Below, one piece after another: positions 9,528-19,071 of a stretch of DNA of 64,000 nt. This DNA is from Gloeobacter violaceus PCC 7421 (lineage in GTDB: Bacteria > Cyanobacteriota > Cyanobacteriia > Gloeobacterales > Gloeobacteraceae): the NCBI RefSeq assembly GCF_000011385.1, contig NC_005125.1, positions 496,001 to 560,000 of the forward strand, given 5' to 3'. The stretch's first letter is position 1. Every line of letters begins with the position of its first letter. The position numbers and the translations under genes are program-made. Under the pieces are notes generated by a model. The model saw only the letters and a list, made by a program, of their open reading frames with translations. It searched no databases and had not been told where the DNA came from.

Positions 9528-10460
9528 TCAAGGGTGATTCTGGGGGGGCAGCAGGCATTCCGGGTCGCGCTCAGCCTGGATGCGCGTTCCTGCCCATTTG
9601 AGCTTCTCGCGCAGGGTACGAAAGTAAGAATGATCCTCCTCCAGGATGAGCAGGCGCGTTGGGTGTCGGGCCACCTCAATGCGCACTGTCTGGCAAGGGT
9701 GCACGGGGGCGGCAAAAGCGCCGTCGCTCCAAAGTTTGATGTTGAGGTCGGGGTCGCGCAGGGGACTCACCTCGATGGTGCCGGTGGCCGGCAGGACCAC
9801 CGGTCGGCTCGAAAGCGATAGTGGGCAGATGGGCGTGATGGTAATCGCCTGCAGCGATGGCGCGATGATCGGTCCGTTGGCGGCTACGGTGTAGGAGGTG
9901 GAACCGGTCGGTGTTGAGACGAGCAATCCGTCCCCATGGATCTGATCGATAATCTCACCGTCGATGGCCAGTTCCAAAATGATGCTGGTAAGACGCATCT
10001 CACTTGCCGGCTTCAAGCAAAACTCGTTGAGGCAAAAGTAAGGCTGCCGCTCCGGCAGCGGCGGCGGCCCGGTGAGCGATGCCTGCAGCATCATGCGCTT
10101 TTCCAGTTCCCACTCGCCTGCGAGCAACCGTTCCCAGTAGCGCCCTCCCAGTACCTCCGGCGGTTGGGTAAGAAAGCCCAGATGTCCGCCGACGTTGACC
10201 GCCAGAATCGGCACATCGACGGCAGCCAGATAGCGGGCCGCCGCCAGAATCGAGCCGTCGCCCCCCAGGACGATGGCCAGATCGATGTGCCCGCCCGTCG
10301 CCTCGAGAAAGTGCGGGTAGGGATTGTCTTGGGGACCGGTGGGCCCTTTGAGCACCCGGCAGCCGACTTTGTGCAGAAGGGATTCGCACCGGTCGGCGGC
10401 TATCCGGCTGTGGGCTTCTTCGGCCCGGTAGGCAATAACGACGGTTTCAAAAGCAGGCAT
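9528..10460 (-). CDS. nadK: NAD kinase
   Basis: A 310-residue ATP-NAD kinase that phosphorylates NAD to NADP in the cytoplasm. The GGDGS motif is at residues 66-70, NVGGHLGFL follows, and HGDGLLVSTPTGSTSY is the second signature holding substrate-binding residues. The start at 10460 (MPAFETVV) gives the normal family N-terminus; the frame stays open for about 200 bases upstream but that extension is not family-like. It is divergent from pipX with 113 bases between the two starts, so their promoters must lie close together. Confidence 0.94.
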   Translation of the reverse strand: MPAFETVVIAYRAEEAHSRIAADRCESLLHKVGCRVLKGPTGPQDNPYPHFLEATGGHIDLAIVLGGDGSILAAARYLAAVDVPILAVNVGGHLGFLTQPPEVLGGRYWERLLAGEWELEKRMMLQASLTGPPPLPERQPYFCLNEFCLKPASEMRLTSIILELAIDGEIIDQIHGDGLLVSTPTGSTSYTVAANGPIIAPSLQAITITPICPLSLSSRPVVLPATGTIEVSPLRDPDLNIKLWSDGAFAAPVHPCQTVRIEVARHPTRLLILEEDHSYFRTLREKLKWAGTRIQAERDPECLLPPQNHP

Positions 10461-10573
10461 GGGGATATGTCGATTGGGATGGACCGACCGCGATAGGCAG
10501 CCCTCACCACAGCATATCCGGCCCGGACATGGTCGATCTACTAGAAGGACATACCGATGCCATGTTGCGCAGG

Positions 10574-10837
10574 ATGACCAGCGAGCAGTACTTGACACAT
10601 CCCACATTCGGTTTGTTGTTTCTGATTTGTCCGGTGGGAGAGGAGTCTGCCCTCTACTCAACTTTGTACACTCAGCAGCTGTTTTTTCTGGTTACCCTCA
10701 TCCCGGTGTTGGGTTTCGAACCCATCGGCCGCGAAAAAGCTCGGCGCATCGTCGAGAACCGCATCAAGATACTGCGCGCCCTGGGCGAGAACACCGCATT
10801 GGATCGTCTTCAACAATTCCAGCAACGTCACTTTTGA
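10574..10837 (+). CDS. pipX: PipX, NtcA coactivator and PII-binding protein
   Basis: An 87-residue protein matching cyanobacterial PipX along its length: YLTHPTFGLLF at the N-terminus, LYTQQLFFLV in the Tudor-like domain, FEPIGREKAR before the C-terminal helices, and RIVENRIKILR in the first helix. In model cyanobacteria PipX binds either the nitrogen regulator NtcA (as coactivator) or the PII protein, depending on 2-oxoglutarate and energy state. The ATG at 10574 gives the usual 85-90 residue length. In many cyanobacteria pipX is linked to pipY; here the neighbour is nadK, divergently transcribed. Confidence 0.9.
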   Translation: MTSEQYLTHPTFGLLFLICPVGEESALYSTLYTQQLFFLVTLIPVLGFEPIGREKARRIVENRIKILRALGENTALDRLQQFQQRHF

Positions 10838-10924
10838 GGACTATGGACCCGGGGAGTTTGTTGAGCGAGTTTAGCCACAGCTAGGGCACCAACCAATTCT
10901 GCCTAGACGGCGCTTCTCTCGCAA

Positions 10925-10976
10925 GCACCTTGTGAGACTTCGGTGAAAAGCCGAGCTTTACCCGGCCCAAAGGTGC
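10925..10976. other. Candidate structured RNA element upstream of a glycosyltransferase
   Basis: A seven-base outer stem (GCACCTT with AAGGTGC) encloses a smaller hairpin (TTCGG with CCGAG, loop TGAAAAG, one G-U pair). It lies in the 239-bp spacer between pipX and the glycosyltransferase, about 100 bases before the latter's ATG. No known riboswitch core was recognised and there is no T-run. It may be a leader structure or a small RNA, or it may be chance in GC-rich DNA. Confidence 0.3.
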
Positions 10977-11076
10977 GGTTACGGATGGTAAGCTAGATTG
11001 TTCAACCGGTGATCGGTGCTTCAATCAAAACTTTGAAAATCAGCAAACATTGTCACTGCTATTGCGGTCTTCACCC

Positions 11077-12189
11077 ATGCGCATACTGCATATTGTAAAT
11101 CATATTCGAAGAGACGGAAACGGCGTCACGAATGTTGTTGTTGATCTAGCCTGTCTACAGGCGGAAGCAGGAAACCATGTTTTGCTTGTCGCTGCCCGCG
11201 GCGAGTACCAGGAACTACTGCAAGCCTATGGCGTTACGCACGTAGAGTTGGAGCATACAGCTTTAAAGAAGAATCCTATTAAATTCTTGAAGGCGGCAAT
11301 TCATTATCAAAGGATTTTGCGCGAATTCCAACCTGATATTGTTCATGCCCACATGATACCGGGCATGGTCCTCGCTAAATTGCTCCGGATTGGCTCGAAG
11401 TACAAGCTTGTTTCGACAGTTCACTCTGAGTTCCAGAAGGGAGCGTGGGTTATGGGTTTGGCCGATAGGGTGATTGCCGTCAGCCAAGCTGTTGCTCAGG
11501 CTATAGTGTTGCGTGGTTTTCCTTCTCACAAGGTTACAACCGTCTTGAACGGCACCTTGGGCAGTCCGCGCATGCGCTCACTGGATCAGTACTCGAAGGC
11601 GAACTTGCAACATCCGGCGATCACAACAGTTGCCGGAATGGCCGAGCGCAAGGGCATCACTGAATTGATCGAGGCCTTTGAACGAATATCTAAGAAATTT
11701 CCCGACGCACATCTTTATCTAGTGGGAGATGGTCCCGACCGAGCGAAGTTTGAAGCCGAGGCGCGAAAAACCTCAGCGTTCGATAGAGTTCACTTTGAAG
11801 GATTTCAGCTCGAGCCGCAAAAATACCTGCTTGCCACCGATATTTTCGTTCTGGCCTCGCATCGAGAACCCTATGGCCTGGTAATCTCCGAAGCTCGCGA
11901 AGTGGGATGTGCAATTGTGGCCAGTCGTGTGGATGGGATTCCCGAAGCGTTGGACAATGGACAAGCTGGACTTTTGGTGGCACCTCGCAACAGTGAAGCC
12001 CTAGCATCGGCTTTGGAGAAGCTGCTTAGCGATTCTGTTTCCCTTCGATACTGGCGGGGCAAAGCGAAGCAGAACTTAGAAGGCTTGAAAGTCGCGCGAG
12101 TCTGTGGGGAGACACTGGCGGTGTACCACGGGTTGCTCGGCAGCGCGGATTGCGGTTCTGCCTCCGAGGGAAGCCTAAAAGCTTTGTAA
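11077..12189 (+). CDS. GT4-family glycosyltransferase
   Basis: A 370-residue GT-B glycosyltransferase. The acceptor domain starts MRILHIVNHIRRDGNGV with the family glycine loop. The donor domain has LYLVGDGPDRAKFEAEA, FEGFQLEPQKYLLATDIFVLAS and SEAREVGCAIVAS, with the conserved Glu of the EX7E region before the last strand. The ATG at 11077 is preferred; upstream in-frame codons add nine unrelated residues. Base composition is less GC-rich than in most of the window, like the glycan genes at the left end, which suggests a transferred or variable surface-polysaccharide gene. No other glycan gene adjoins it. Substrate unknown. Confidence 0.85.
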   Translation: MRILHIVNHIRRDGNGVTNVVVDLACLQAEAGNHVLLVAARGEYQELLQAYGVTHVELEHTALKKNPIKFLKAAIHYQRILREFQPDIVHAHMIPGMVLAKLLRIGSKYKLVSTVHSEFQKGAWVMGLADRVIAVSQAVAQAIVLRGFPSHKVTTVLNGTLGSPRMRSLDQYSKANLQHPAITTVAGMAERKGITELIEAFERISKKFPDAHLYLVGDGPDRAKFEAEARKTSAFDRVHFEGFQLEPQKYLLATDIFVLASHREPYGLVISEAREVGCAIVASRVDGIPEALDNGQAGLLVAPRNSEALASALEKLLSDSVSLRYWRGKAKQNLEGLKVARVCGETLAVYHGLLGSADCGSASEGSLKAL

Positions 12190-12266
12190 AGCCATCGCAC
12201 CGTGCATAGCAGACCGTCTCGCCAGGTGCCAACCGCGTAATTCCCTGGTATGGCGGTCGTAACTAT

Positions 12267-12470
12267 TCAGGTGCTTGCGGCAGGGATCAATGACGGCAGG
12301 GTGGTGCCGGTTTGCCGAGCTTCCAGGGGCTGCCTGATCAACTCAACCGCTGAGCGGCCCTGACGCCGACATGTCTGGATCACGCTCAACAAAATCGCCG
12401 TGCGCCGGAAGCCCTCCATCGACCGTCTGACTCTCTTCATTTTTGAATTGGCGAGAAGGCTCTCCTGACC
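12267..12470 (-). pseudogene. Transposase C-terminal remnant (IS66-like)
   Basis: On the minus strand a 67-codon open segment ends at the TGA of 12267-12269. It reads ANSKMKRVRRSMEGFRRTA, then ILLSVIQTCRRQGRSAVEL, which resembles the C-terminal end of IS66-type transposases. There is no start and nothing of the catalytic domain, so it is a decayed end fragment. It directly abuts the ISL3-type remnant in the same frame. The family call is tentative. Confidence 0.45.
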
Positions 12471-12611
12471 TTAGGGTGAGGCGCAGCCTTTCTTGGCAAA
12501 GCAAGCGAGCAGCCGTAGTCGCAGATTCCTGAAATTCGTGAAGCCGTAGCCCTGACGCTTAATCAGCTTGATGCGGTTGTGGGTCTGGCCGCTCGAATTG
12601 TGTGCAAACGC
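12471..12611 (-). pseudogene. ISL3-family transposase C-terminal remnant
   Basis: A 46-codon minus-strand segment between an in-frame TGA (12612-12614) and a TAA (12471-12473). It contains SGQTHNRIKLIKRQGYGF and FRNLRLRLLACF, the conserved C-terminus of ISL3-type (DDE_Tnp_ISL3) transposases. The rest of the transposase is absent. It marks an old insertion in the spacer between the glycosyltransferase and comM. Confidence 0.65.
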
Positions 12612-12788
12612 TCACTGATTCAACACTTCTGGGACAAATGGCAGTACTGGACCGGTGCTCTAACTTAAATGAGAGTTACTACTCCTACCTGCCACACGTC
12701 CGGCCCCATTGACCATCTTTGGTGCAACAGTTTTCGAGGGAATGGCGGCAGGCACCCGTAAGTTTGGCGGTATTGCAAGAAGGTCGCC

Positions 12789-14327
12789 ATGCTCGCCTGC
12801 GTTCGAAGTGCCGCCCTTTCGGGCATCGATGCGCTGGGGGTGACTGTCGAAGTCGATGTCGGCTTCGGCCTGCCCCAGACGACCCTGGTGGGTCTGCCCG
12901 ACGCGGCGGTGCAGGAGTCGCGCGAGCGGATCAAAGCGGCGCTGCAAAACGCCGGTTTTGTCTTTCCGATGCGGCGGATCATCGTCAACCTTGCCCCCGG
13001 CGATCTCAAAAAAGCAGGACCGAGCTTCGATCTGCCCATCGCCCTGGGAGTGCTCGCCGCCTCCGAACAACTGCAAGCCGAAGCGCTGGGGGATTTTTTG
13101 TTTGTGGGCGAGTTGTCCCTCGACGGCAGCCTGCGGCCGGTCACCGGGGCGATGTGCTTGGCTCTGGGTGCCCGGCAGATGGGGCTTTGCGGGATCGTCG
13201 TGCCGGAGGCGAACGGTCCTGAGGCGGCGCTGGTGGACGGGATCGCCGTCTACGCGCTACGCGGCTTGCAGGAGGTGGCGCAGTTTTTGGCCGAGCCAGG
13301 CAGGTTCGAGCCGCTCGCGGGCGACTTGCTTTCACTTCTCGAACGTCCGCCTGCTGCGGACGAGCCCGACTTGCAGGACGTCCGCGGGCAACCCCTCGCG
13401 CGGCGGGCGCTGGAAGTGGCGGCAAGCGGCGGGCACAATTTGTTATTGCTCGGTCCTCCCGGCTCCGGCAAGACGATGCTCGCGCGCCGTCTACCGGGAA
13501 TCTTGCCGGCCCTCGGCTTCGAGGAGGCGCTCGAATCGACCCGCATCCACTCGGTAGCGGGTTTGCTCGGCCGCCGCGATTGCCTGGTAACTGGACGCCC
13601 CTTCCGAGCGCCGCATCACTCCATCTCCGCCGCCGCTCTGGTAGGAGGTGGCGGGATACCGAAACCGGGCGAAGTGAGCCTCGCTCATAACGGGGTACTT
13701 TTCCTGGATGAAGCCACCGAATTTGCCAGACCCGTTCTCGAATCGCTGCGTCAGCCCCTCGAAGACGGCCAGGTGCTCATCTCCCGCACCCGCCAGTCGC
13801 TCACCTTCCCGGCCCGCTTTGCCGTTGTGCTCGCCGCCAACCCCTGCCCCTGCGGCTACTTTGGCGATGCGCTGCGCCCCTGCCGCTGCACCGTGCGCGA
13901 GCGGGTGCGCTACTGGGCAAAGCTATCAGGACCACTGCTCGATCGCATCGACTTACAGATCCTCGTAGGCCGCCCCAAACCCGAAGAAATCGCCCACCTT
14001 GTCCCCGGCGAACCCTCCGCAGCGGTGCGCAAGCGGGTCATCGCCGCGCGCGAACGCCAGAAAACACGCTTCGCGGGTCATCCGCGGGTGCGCTGCAACG
14101 CCCACATGCAGACAAGCCACCTGCGGCTGTTCTGTACTCTCGACGAAAGTGCGCGGCGCTTACTCGAAGGGGCGATTCGGGGATTGCACCTGTCGGCTCG
14201 ATCTGCCGAGCGCGTGCTCAAAGTCGCCCGCACCCTCGCAGACCTGGCAGGCTCGGACCAGATCGCTCCCCCACACATCGCCGAGGCGCTGCAATTTCGG
14301 TCGCTGGAGCGGATGCAGACAGGTTGA
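12789..14327 (+). CDS. comM: YifB/ComM-family Mg-chelatase-like AAA ATPase
   Basis: A 512-residue protein with the YifB layout. An N-terminal Lon-protease-like S5-fold domain (VEVDVGFGLPQTTLVGLPDAAV, VNLAPGDLKKAGPSFDLPIALG) precedes an AAA+ magnesium-chelatase-type ATPase. The latter has Walker A GPPGSGKT at about residues 221-228 and Walker B FLDEATEF, and it ends in a C-terminal helical domain. ComM is a helicase needed for branch migration during natural transformation in Gram-negative bacteria; in cyanobacteria the role is inferred. The ATG at 12789 gives the family-standard start MLACVRSAALSGIDA. No operon partner. Confidence 0.9.
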   Translation: MLACVRSAALSGIDALGVTVEVDVGFGLPQTTLVGLPDAAVQESRERIKAALQNAGFVFPMRRIIVNLAPGDLKKAGPSFDLPIALGVLAASEQLQAEALGDFLFVGELSLDGSLRPVTGAMCLALGARQMGLCGIVVPEANGPEAALVDGIAVYALRGLQEVAQFLAEPGRFEPLAGDLLSLLERPPAADEPDLQDVRGQPLARRALEVAASGGHNLLLLGPPGSGKTMLARRLPGILPALGFEEALESTRIHSVAGLLGRRDCLVTGRPFRAPHHSISAAALVGGGGIPKPGEVSLAHNGVLFLDEATEFARPVLESLRQPLEDGQVLISRTRQSLTFPARFAVVLAANPCPCGYFGDALRPCRCTVRERVRYWAKLSGPLLDRIDLQILVGRPKPEEIAHLVPGEPSAAVRKRVIAARERQKTRFAGHPRVRCNAHMQTSHLRLFCTLDESARRLLEGAIRGLHLSARSAERVLKVARTLADLAGSDQIAPPHIAEALQFRSLERMQTG

Positions 14328-14332
14328 CGGCT

Positions 14333-14417
14333 GCCTACCGCTGGGGCTCGGCATAGTCAATCTCTGCTCGAACCCAACACTGTAATTTGCCCTTGCAGGC
14401 GAGCGGCTGCGGTAGGC
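14333..14417. repeat. Nine-base inverted repeat spanning the comM-metH spacer
   Basis: GCCTACCGC at 14333-14341 is the exact reverse complement of GCGGTAGGC at 14409-14417, separated by 67 bases. The arms touch the ends of the convergent comM and metH genes (the metH stop codon begins at 14418). There is no T-run on either side. It could act as a weak two-way transcription barrier. Confidence 0.4.
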
Positions 14418-17400
14418 TTAGACCGCAAAGTAGCGGGCTTCGGGGTGATGGCAGACGATGGCGGTGGTCGATTGCTCCGGCAACAGCTGGTGGCTCTCGT
14501 CCATGGCCAAGTCGATGCGGCGAGCGCCCACCAAATCGAGCAGGATCGCCTGGTCTTCGAGGTTGGGGCAGGCCGGGTAGCCGTAGCTGAAGCGCGCCCC
14601 CTGGTAGCCCCCGGCAACGAGCCTGCGCATCTCGGCTGTGTCCTGGCCGTCGATGCCCAGTTCGCGGCGGATGCGGGCGTGGGTCCAGTCGGCCAGGGCC
14701 TCGGCGGTTTGCACCGATAGACCGTAGTAGTAGAGGTACTCGCTGTAGCGGTCGGCTTTAAAGAGCTTCTGGCCATGTTCGCTCGCGACGTGGCCCACGG
14801 TCACCGCCTGTAGGGCAAGGGCGTCGATCTGTCCGCTTGCCGCATCGGCGAAGTAATCGGCAATGCACAGGTGGTCCTGCCCCTTCTGGCGCGGGAAGGC
14901 GAGGCGGGCGCACACCAACAGATCTGCCGGGTCGCCGCTTTGTTGGAACCTCTCGAACGATTCGAGACTGTAGATGCGCAGACTGTTGCTCTCCGCCTGG
15001 CAGGGGAAGTAGCCGTAGGCCACCTGCGGGTGCAACAGTTGCTGGTCGATCACCTCGCACTTGAGCCGTTCGAGCACCGGTCCCATCTCGGTGTCGCGCT
15101 TCGCTTCGTACTCGGCGCGGCTTTGATCCGGGCTTTTGCGGTAATTCCACTGCCCGGCGAACAGGGCGTTGAGATCTAGATACCGGAACACTTCGCTTAG
15201 ATCCGGTCCGTCCGAACCTCCCAGGACGCGGGTGCCCCAAAAGGGCGGGCGCGGGCGCGGCACACCAATAGCCACCCGAGAGCGAACAATGGGGCCGTCC
15301 TCCGGAGGCTGGACGAGCGCTTCGCTGGAGCGAAAACTGGCCGGGGCGGGCGGGGCGCCACCCTCGGAGCTTGCCATCAGGCGCTTCAGTTCTTCGCCCA
15401 CAGGCGCGAAGCCGTCTACGAAGCCCTCGCCGTCCTTCCAGGCGCTTTTGGCCTTGGCCTCCACCAGCGCGTCCAGAAAGTGCAGATCCGCAAAGGCGTC
15501 CTTGCCGTAGATCACTTTGCCCCGGTAGACCTGCTGGCAGTCGGATTCGACAAACCGGCGCGTCAGGGCCGCGCCGCCCAAAATCACCGGGGCGGTGATG
15601 CCGCGCTCGTTGAAGATTTCGAGGTTTTCTTTCATGAAGGCGGTCGATTTGACCAGCAGACCGCTCATGGCGATGCAGTCGGCCTGGTGCTCCCCGAAGG
15701 CAGCAATAATGTTCTCGACCGGCTGGCGGATACCGAGGTTGACGACCCGGTATCCGTTGTTGGAAAGAATAATATCGACCAGGTTTTTGCCGATGTCGTG
15801 CACGTCGCCTTTGACCGTGGCGATCACCACCGTGCCCTTGGCGGAATGATCGCTTTTTTCCATGAACGGCTCGAGATAACCCACCGCCGCCTTCATCGTC
15901 TCGGCTGACTGCAACACGAAGGGCAACTGCATCTGGCCGCTGCCGAACAGTTCGCCCACCACCCGCATGCCGTCCAGCAGGTGCTGATTGATGATGTCGA
16001 GGGGTGCGTAGATCCGGAGCGCTTCAGTGAGATCTTTGTCGAGCCCGACGCGGTTGCCGTCGATGATCCGCCGCCGCAGACGCTCCTCGATCGGGGCGGA
16101 GGCATCGACCACCGCTGTTTTGCGCGCCTTGCCGCCGCCCTCTTGCTTGGCGTAGAAGGCGAGCAGATTTTGCAGCGGATCGCCGTTGTCGTGCTCGTCA
16201 AAGATCAACTTGCGGTGCAATTCGCGCTCCTCTGCGTCGATGCGGTTGAGGGGCAGAATCTTGGAGGCGTGCACGATGGCCATATCCAGGCCGTTTTGGA
16301 CCGCATAGTAGAGATAGACCGAATTGAGCGCCTGGCGGGCACCCGGGTTGAGGCCAAAGGAAATGTTCGACAGGCCCAGGATCGTGCGCACACCGGGCAG
16401 GTTTTCTTTAATTAGGCGAATGCCTTCGAGGGTCTCGATGCCGAGGCGGCGCGAGTCGGCATCGCCGGATCCGAGCGTAAAGGTGAGCGGGTCGAAGATC
16501 AGATCTTCGCTTTTCATCCCGTACTTGTGCACGGTCAGATCGTGGATGCGCCGGGCCACCTCCAGCTTGCGCTCCGCCGTGCGGGCCATGCCCTCCCCTT
16601 CGTCGATGGTGAGCGCTACTACCGCCGAACCGAATTCACGGCACAAAGGCAGCAGTTTTTGCAGACGCACCTCGCCGTCTTCGAGGTTGATCGAATTGAC
16701 GATGGCCCGTCCGCCCAGTTGCTTGAGGGCGGTATGGATGACCGGCACCTCGGTCGAATCGATCATCAGGGGCAGCGTCGAGCGGGTCTTGAGGCGGGAG
16801 ACCACCTCGCCCATGTCGCGCACGCCGTCGCGCCCCACGTAATCGACGCACACATCGAGCACATGCGCCCCCTCGCGCTCCTGCTCGCGGGCCATCCCGG
16901 CGATGCCGTCCCAATCTTCGGCCAGCAGCAATTCGCGGAATTTTTTGGAGCCGTTGGAGTTGAGACGCTCGCCCACCAGCAACGGCGCCGGATCCATGTG
17001 CATCGGCACTGCGCTGTAGAGCGAACTGACCTGGGGCACCACTTCCACGGAGCGATTGCGGGGTTTGACGCCCGAAACCGCCGTCGCCAATGCCCGGATG
17101 TGGTCTGGGGTGGTGCCGCAGCAGCCGCCCACGATATTGATCCCCAGTTCGTCCACGTAGTGGCGCACGTAGCGCACCAGTTCTCCGGGGGTGAGGTGAT
17201 AGTGGGCGTGGCCGCCGATATTCTCCGGCAAGCCGGCGTTGGGGATCACCGAAATATAAAAAGGCGAGTTGTGCGACAGATAGCGGATATTCTCGCTCAT
17301 CAAGTCGGGGCCGGTAGCGCAGTTGAGGCCCAGTACGTCGATGGTGTAGGGCTGCAGGGCGCTCACCACCGTGGCGATGTCCGAACCCACCAGCATCTTG

Positions 17401-18008
17401 TCCGCCACGTTGCGGTCGTCGCGCTCCAGGGTCACCGAGGTGATCACCGGCAGGCGCACCCCCCGCTCGTCAAAGGCAATCTCCGCCGCCGCGAGCACGG
17501 CCTTGATCTGCAGCAGATCCTGGCAGGTCTCGATCATCAGCACGTCCGCCCCACCGTCGATGAGGCCGCGCACGTTGTCCAGGTAAGCTTCTTTGAGCGC
17601 GTCGTAATCGGTCTGGCCGAGGGTGGCAATCTTGGTGCCGGGACCGATCGAGCCTGCGACGAAGCGCGGCTTATCCAGGGTAGAGTAGCGAGCCGCCACC
17701 TGCCGGGCCAGGGCCGCCGCCACCTTCGACAGCTCATAAGCCATCGCTTCGATGCCGTATTCGGCCAGGACGATTGTGCTACAGCCGAACGTATCGGTCT
17801 CGATCACATCGGCCCCGGCCTCCAGAAAGCTCGCGTGCACCTGCTCGATGGCCTCCGGTTTGGAGAACACCAGATATTCGTTGCACCCTTCGAGGTGGGC
17901 GCCGCCAAAGTCCTCCGGTCCCAGGCCCATTTTTTGGATCGAGGTGCCCATCGCCCCGTCGAAGACAACGATCTTGTGGCGCAACAGTTCCAGAAACGGG
18001 TGGGTCAT
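14418..18008 (-). CDS. metH: Cobalamin-dependent methionine synthase
   Basis: A full-length MetH of 1196 residues that makes methionine by moving a methyl group from methyltetrahydrofolate through cobalamin to homocysteine. Domains in order: homocysteine-binding barrel ([11 protein letters not shown]; zinc ligands in GLNCATGPD and [10 protein letters not shown]), pterin-binding domain ([12 protein letters not shown], then [11 protein letters not shown]), cobalamin cap, B12-binding Rossmann domain (GDVHDIGKN with His at about residue 737), and the C-terminal reactivation domain with [12 protein letters not shown] for AdoMet binding. All key motifs are intact. The ATG at 18008 gives the normal start. 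No B12 riboswitch was recognised upstream. Confidence 0.97.
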   Translation of the reverse strand: MTHPFLELLRHKIVVFDGAMGTSIQKMGLGPEDFGGAHLEGCNEYLVFSKPEAIEQVHASFLEAGADVIETDTFGCSTIVLAEYGIEAMAYELSKVAAALARQVAARYSTLDKPRFVAGSIGPGTKIATLGQTDYDALKEAYLDNVRGLIDGGADVLMIETCQDLLQIKAVLAAAEIAFDERGVRLPVITSVTLERDDRNVADKMLVGSDIATVVSALQPYTIDVLGLNCATGPDLMSENIRYLSHNSPFYISVIPNAGLPENIGGHAHYHLTPGELVRYVRHYVDELGINIVGGCCGTTPDHIRALATAVSGVKPRNRSVEVVPQVSSLYSAVPMHMDPAPLLVGERLNSNGSKKFRELLLAEDWDGIAGMAREQEREGAHVLDVCVDYVGRDGVRDMGEVVSRLKTRSTLPLMIDSTEVPVIHTALKQLGGRAIVNSINLEDGEVRLQKLLPLCREFGSAVVALTIDEGEGMARTAERKLEVARRIHDLTVHKYGMKSEDLIFDPLTFTLGSGDADSRRLGIETLEGIRLIKENLPGVRTILGLSNISFGLNPGARQALNSVYLYYAVQNGLDMAIVHASKILPLNRIDAEERELHRKLIFDEHDNGDPLQNLLAFYAKQEGGGKARKTAVVDASAPIEERLRRRIIDGNRVGLDKDLTEALRIYAPLDIINQHLLDGMRVVGELFGSGQMQLPFVLQSAETMKAAVGYLEPFMEKSDHSAKGTVVIATVKGDVHDIGKNLVDIILSNNGYRVVNLGIRQPVENIIAAFGEHQADCIAMSGLLVKSTAFMKENLEIFNERGITAPVILGGAALTRRFVESDCQQVYRGKVIYGKDAFADLHFLDALVEAKAKSAWKDGEGFVDGFAPVGEELKRLMASSEGGAPPAPASFRSSEALVQPPEDGPIVRSRVAIGVPRPRPPFWGTRVLGGSDGPDLSEVFRYLDLNALFAGQWNYRKSPDQSRAEYEAKRDTEMGPVLERLKCEVIDQQLLHPQVAYGYFPCQAESNSLRIYSLESFERFQQSGDPADLLVCARLAFPRQKGQDHLCIADYFADAASGQIDALALQAVTVGHVASEHGQKLFKADRYSEYLYYYGLSVQTAEALADWTHARIRRELGIDGQDTAEMRRLVAGGYQGARFSYGYPACPNLEDQAILLDLVGARRIDLAMDESHQLLPEQSTTAIVCHHPEARYFAV

Positions 18009-18191
18009 GGTGGGATACCGTCCAAAATTGGCGTTTCGCGGCCGTCAGATCATTTTACCGGTCCAGGCGCGATACAGATTTTTGTTTGCTGCGCGCATGG
18101 ACAGGGTCTGGATGGCGGCTACAGCACGACGCGGTCCCGCCCCATACTGCAGCGCCGGCACCGTCTGGTAGGCTGCGGGCTGGTCGCCGCC
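18009..18191. other. Spacer upstream of metH, no feature recognised
   Basis: This 183-bp spacer separates metH from the stop of the Rpn/DUF4351-type gene upstream. I see no convincing promoter, riboswitch or terminator. The metH promoter must lie here unless metH is read through from upstream. Confidence 0.5.
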
Positions 18192-19037
18192 TCAGCCCCG
18201 TTTAGACAGCGCTGCAAGCCAGGCGCGCAAATCTGCTTCTTCCTTGAAGTCCAGTAGCGCTTCGCCCAACGCCTCTATCTGCTCCAGACTCAACTCCCGC
18301 AACCGCTGCTGCACCGTTGCATCGGGGGGTCCGAACCGCTTAGTCAGCAATCGGGTGACCAGCGCGAGCGCTTCCTCCTGCCTGGCTTCCGCCTGCACAT
18401 CCTGAAAGTAACGCGTCTGCTTCAGCTCGTCCAACCCGAACATGGCCTCGATCTCCTGGCGGCTCATCTGTGGCAGCTTGTAGACGATGAACGTCTCTAT
18501 CAATTCTAGGGCCTGACGACGCGCCGCTTCGTCCATCGGCTCGCGCACGGCCTGCACCAGCAACTGTCTGGCCCGCGCCACCGCACTGCGCTCGTCTTCG
18601 ACCACCAGTCGCACCAGACCCACCCCCAGCGAAGGAGACAAGCCCGGTTCGAGCTCGTCGAGGTACAACCGCTGCACCCGACTGCCCGAAAGCAAATCCG
18701 CGAAGGCGGGCTGGTCAGCCGGGTCGGCGCTACGCCCGGGAAACAGCACCAGTACCCGCCAATCACTTGCGGGAGCCAACTGGTGGATATAAAGGAAGAT
18801 TTCCGTGAAAAGGCGCGAATAGAACCGGCGGTCGGGCTGGAACTGCACCTCCACGAAGTACAGCGGCCGGTCGGGAGTGGTGGGCACGAAGACGCCGTCG
18901 AGACGGAAGGCGGTTTGCTTGAGTTCGACGGAGCGAAACTCGTAGTCGAAGGCGAGGGCGGGGTCCGCTCCAAGCAACTCGAACAGTGTTGCCGGGAAGG
19001 TCTGGAAGAGGCGATAGAAGAGCGTGTCTGTCTTCAC
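18192..19037 (-). CDS. Rpn-like/DUF2887-DUF4351 nuclease-type protein
   Basis: A 281-residue protein of the cyanobacterial DUF2887/DUF4351 type, related to Rpn (PD-(D/E)XK) nucleases. The N-terminus has FYRLFQTFPATLFELLG, then FRLDGVFVPTT and YFVEVQFQPDRRFYSR, which supply the Asp and the Glu-x-Gln of the fold. The C-terminal 60 residues (LVTRLLTKRFGPP to LREQIEALGEALLDF-like) are the DUF4351 helix pair. Some family members promote recombination or act as DNA endonucleases; activity is not shown here. It starts at a GTG 34 bp after the cyclase stop on the same strand, so co-transcription is possible. It is much more GC-rich than the cyclase. Confidence 0.75.
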   Translation of the reverse strand: MKTDTLFYRLFQTFPATLFELLGADPALAFDYEFRSVELKQTAFRLDGVFVPTTPDRPLYFVEVQFQPDRRFYSRLFTEIFLYIHQLAPASDWRVLVLFPGRSADPADQPAFADLLSGSRVQRLYLDELEPGLSPSLGVGLVRLVVEDERSAVARARQLLVQAVREPMDEAARRQALELIETFIVYKLPQMSRQEIEAMFGLDELKQTRYFQDVQAEARQEEALALVTRLLTKRFGPPDATVQQRLRELSLEQIEALGEALLDFKEEADLRAWLAALSKRG

Positions 19038-19071
19038 TGCTCATAAAGAGGAATGCCAGTAGTGCAACTTA

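Noticed and set aside
14418-18191. Possible cobalamin or S-adenosylhomocysteine riboswitch before metH
   Set aside because: No B12-box or SAH-type core was recognisable in the upstream spacer.
16527-18257. A 576-codon plus-strand frame opposite metH
   Set aside because: metH is intact in all domains on the other strand and the frame shows no family similarity.
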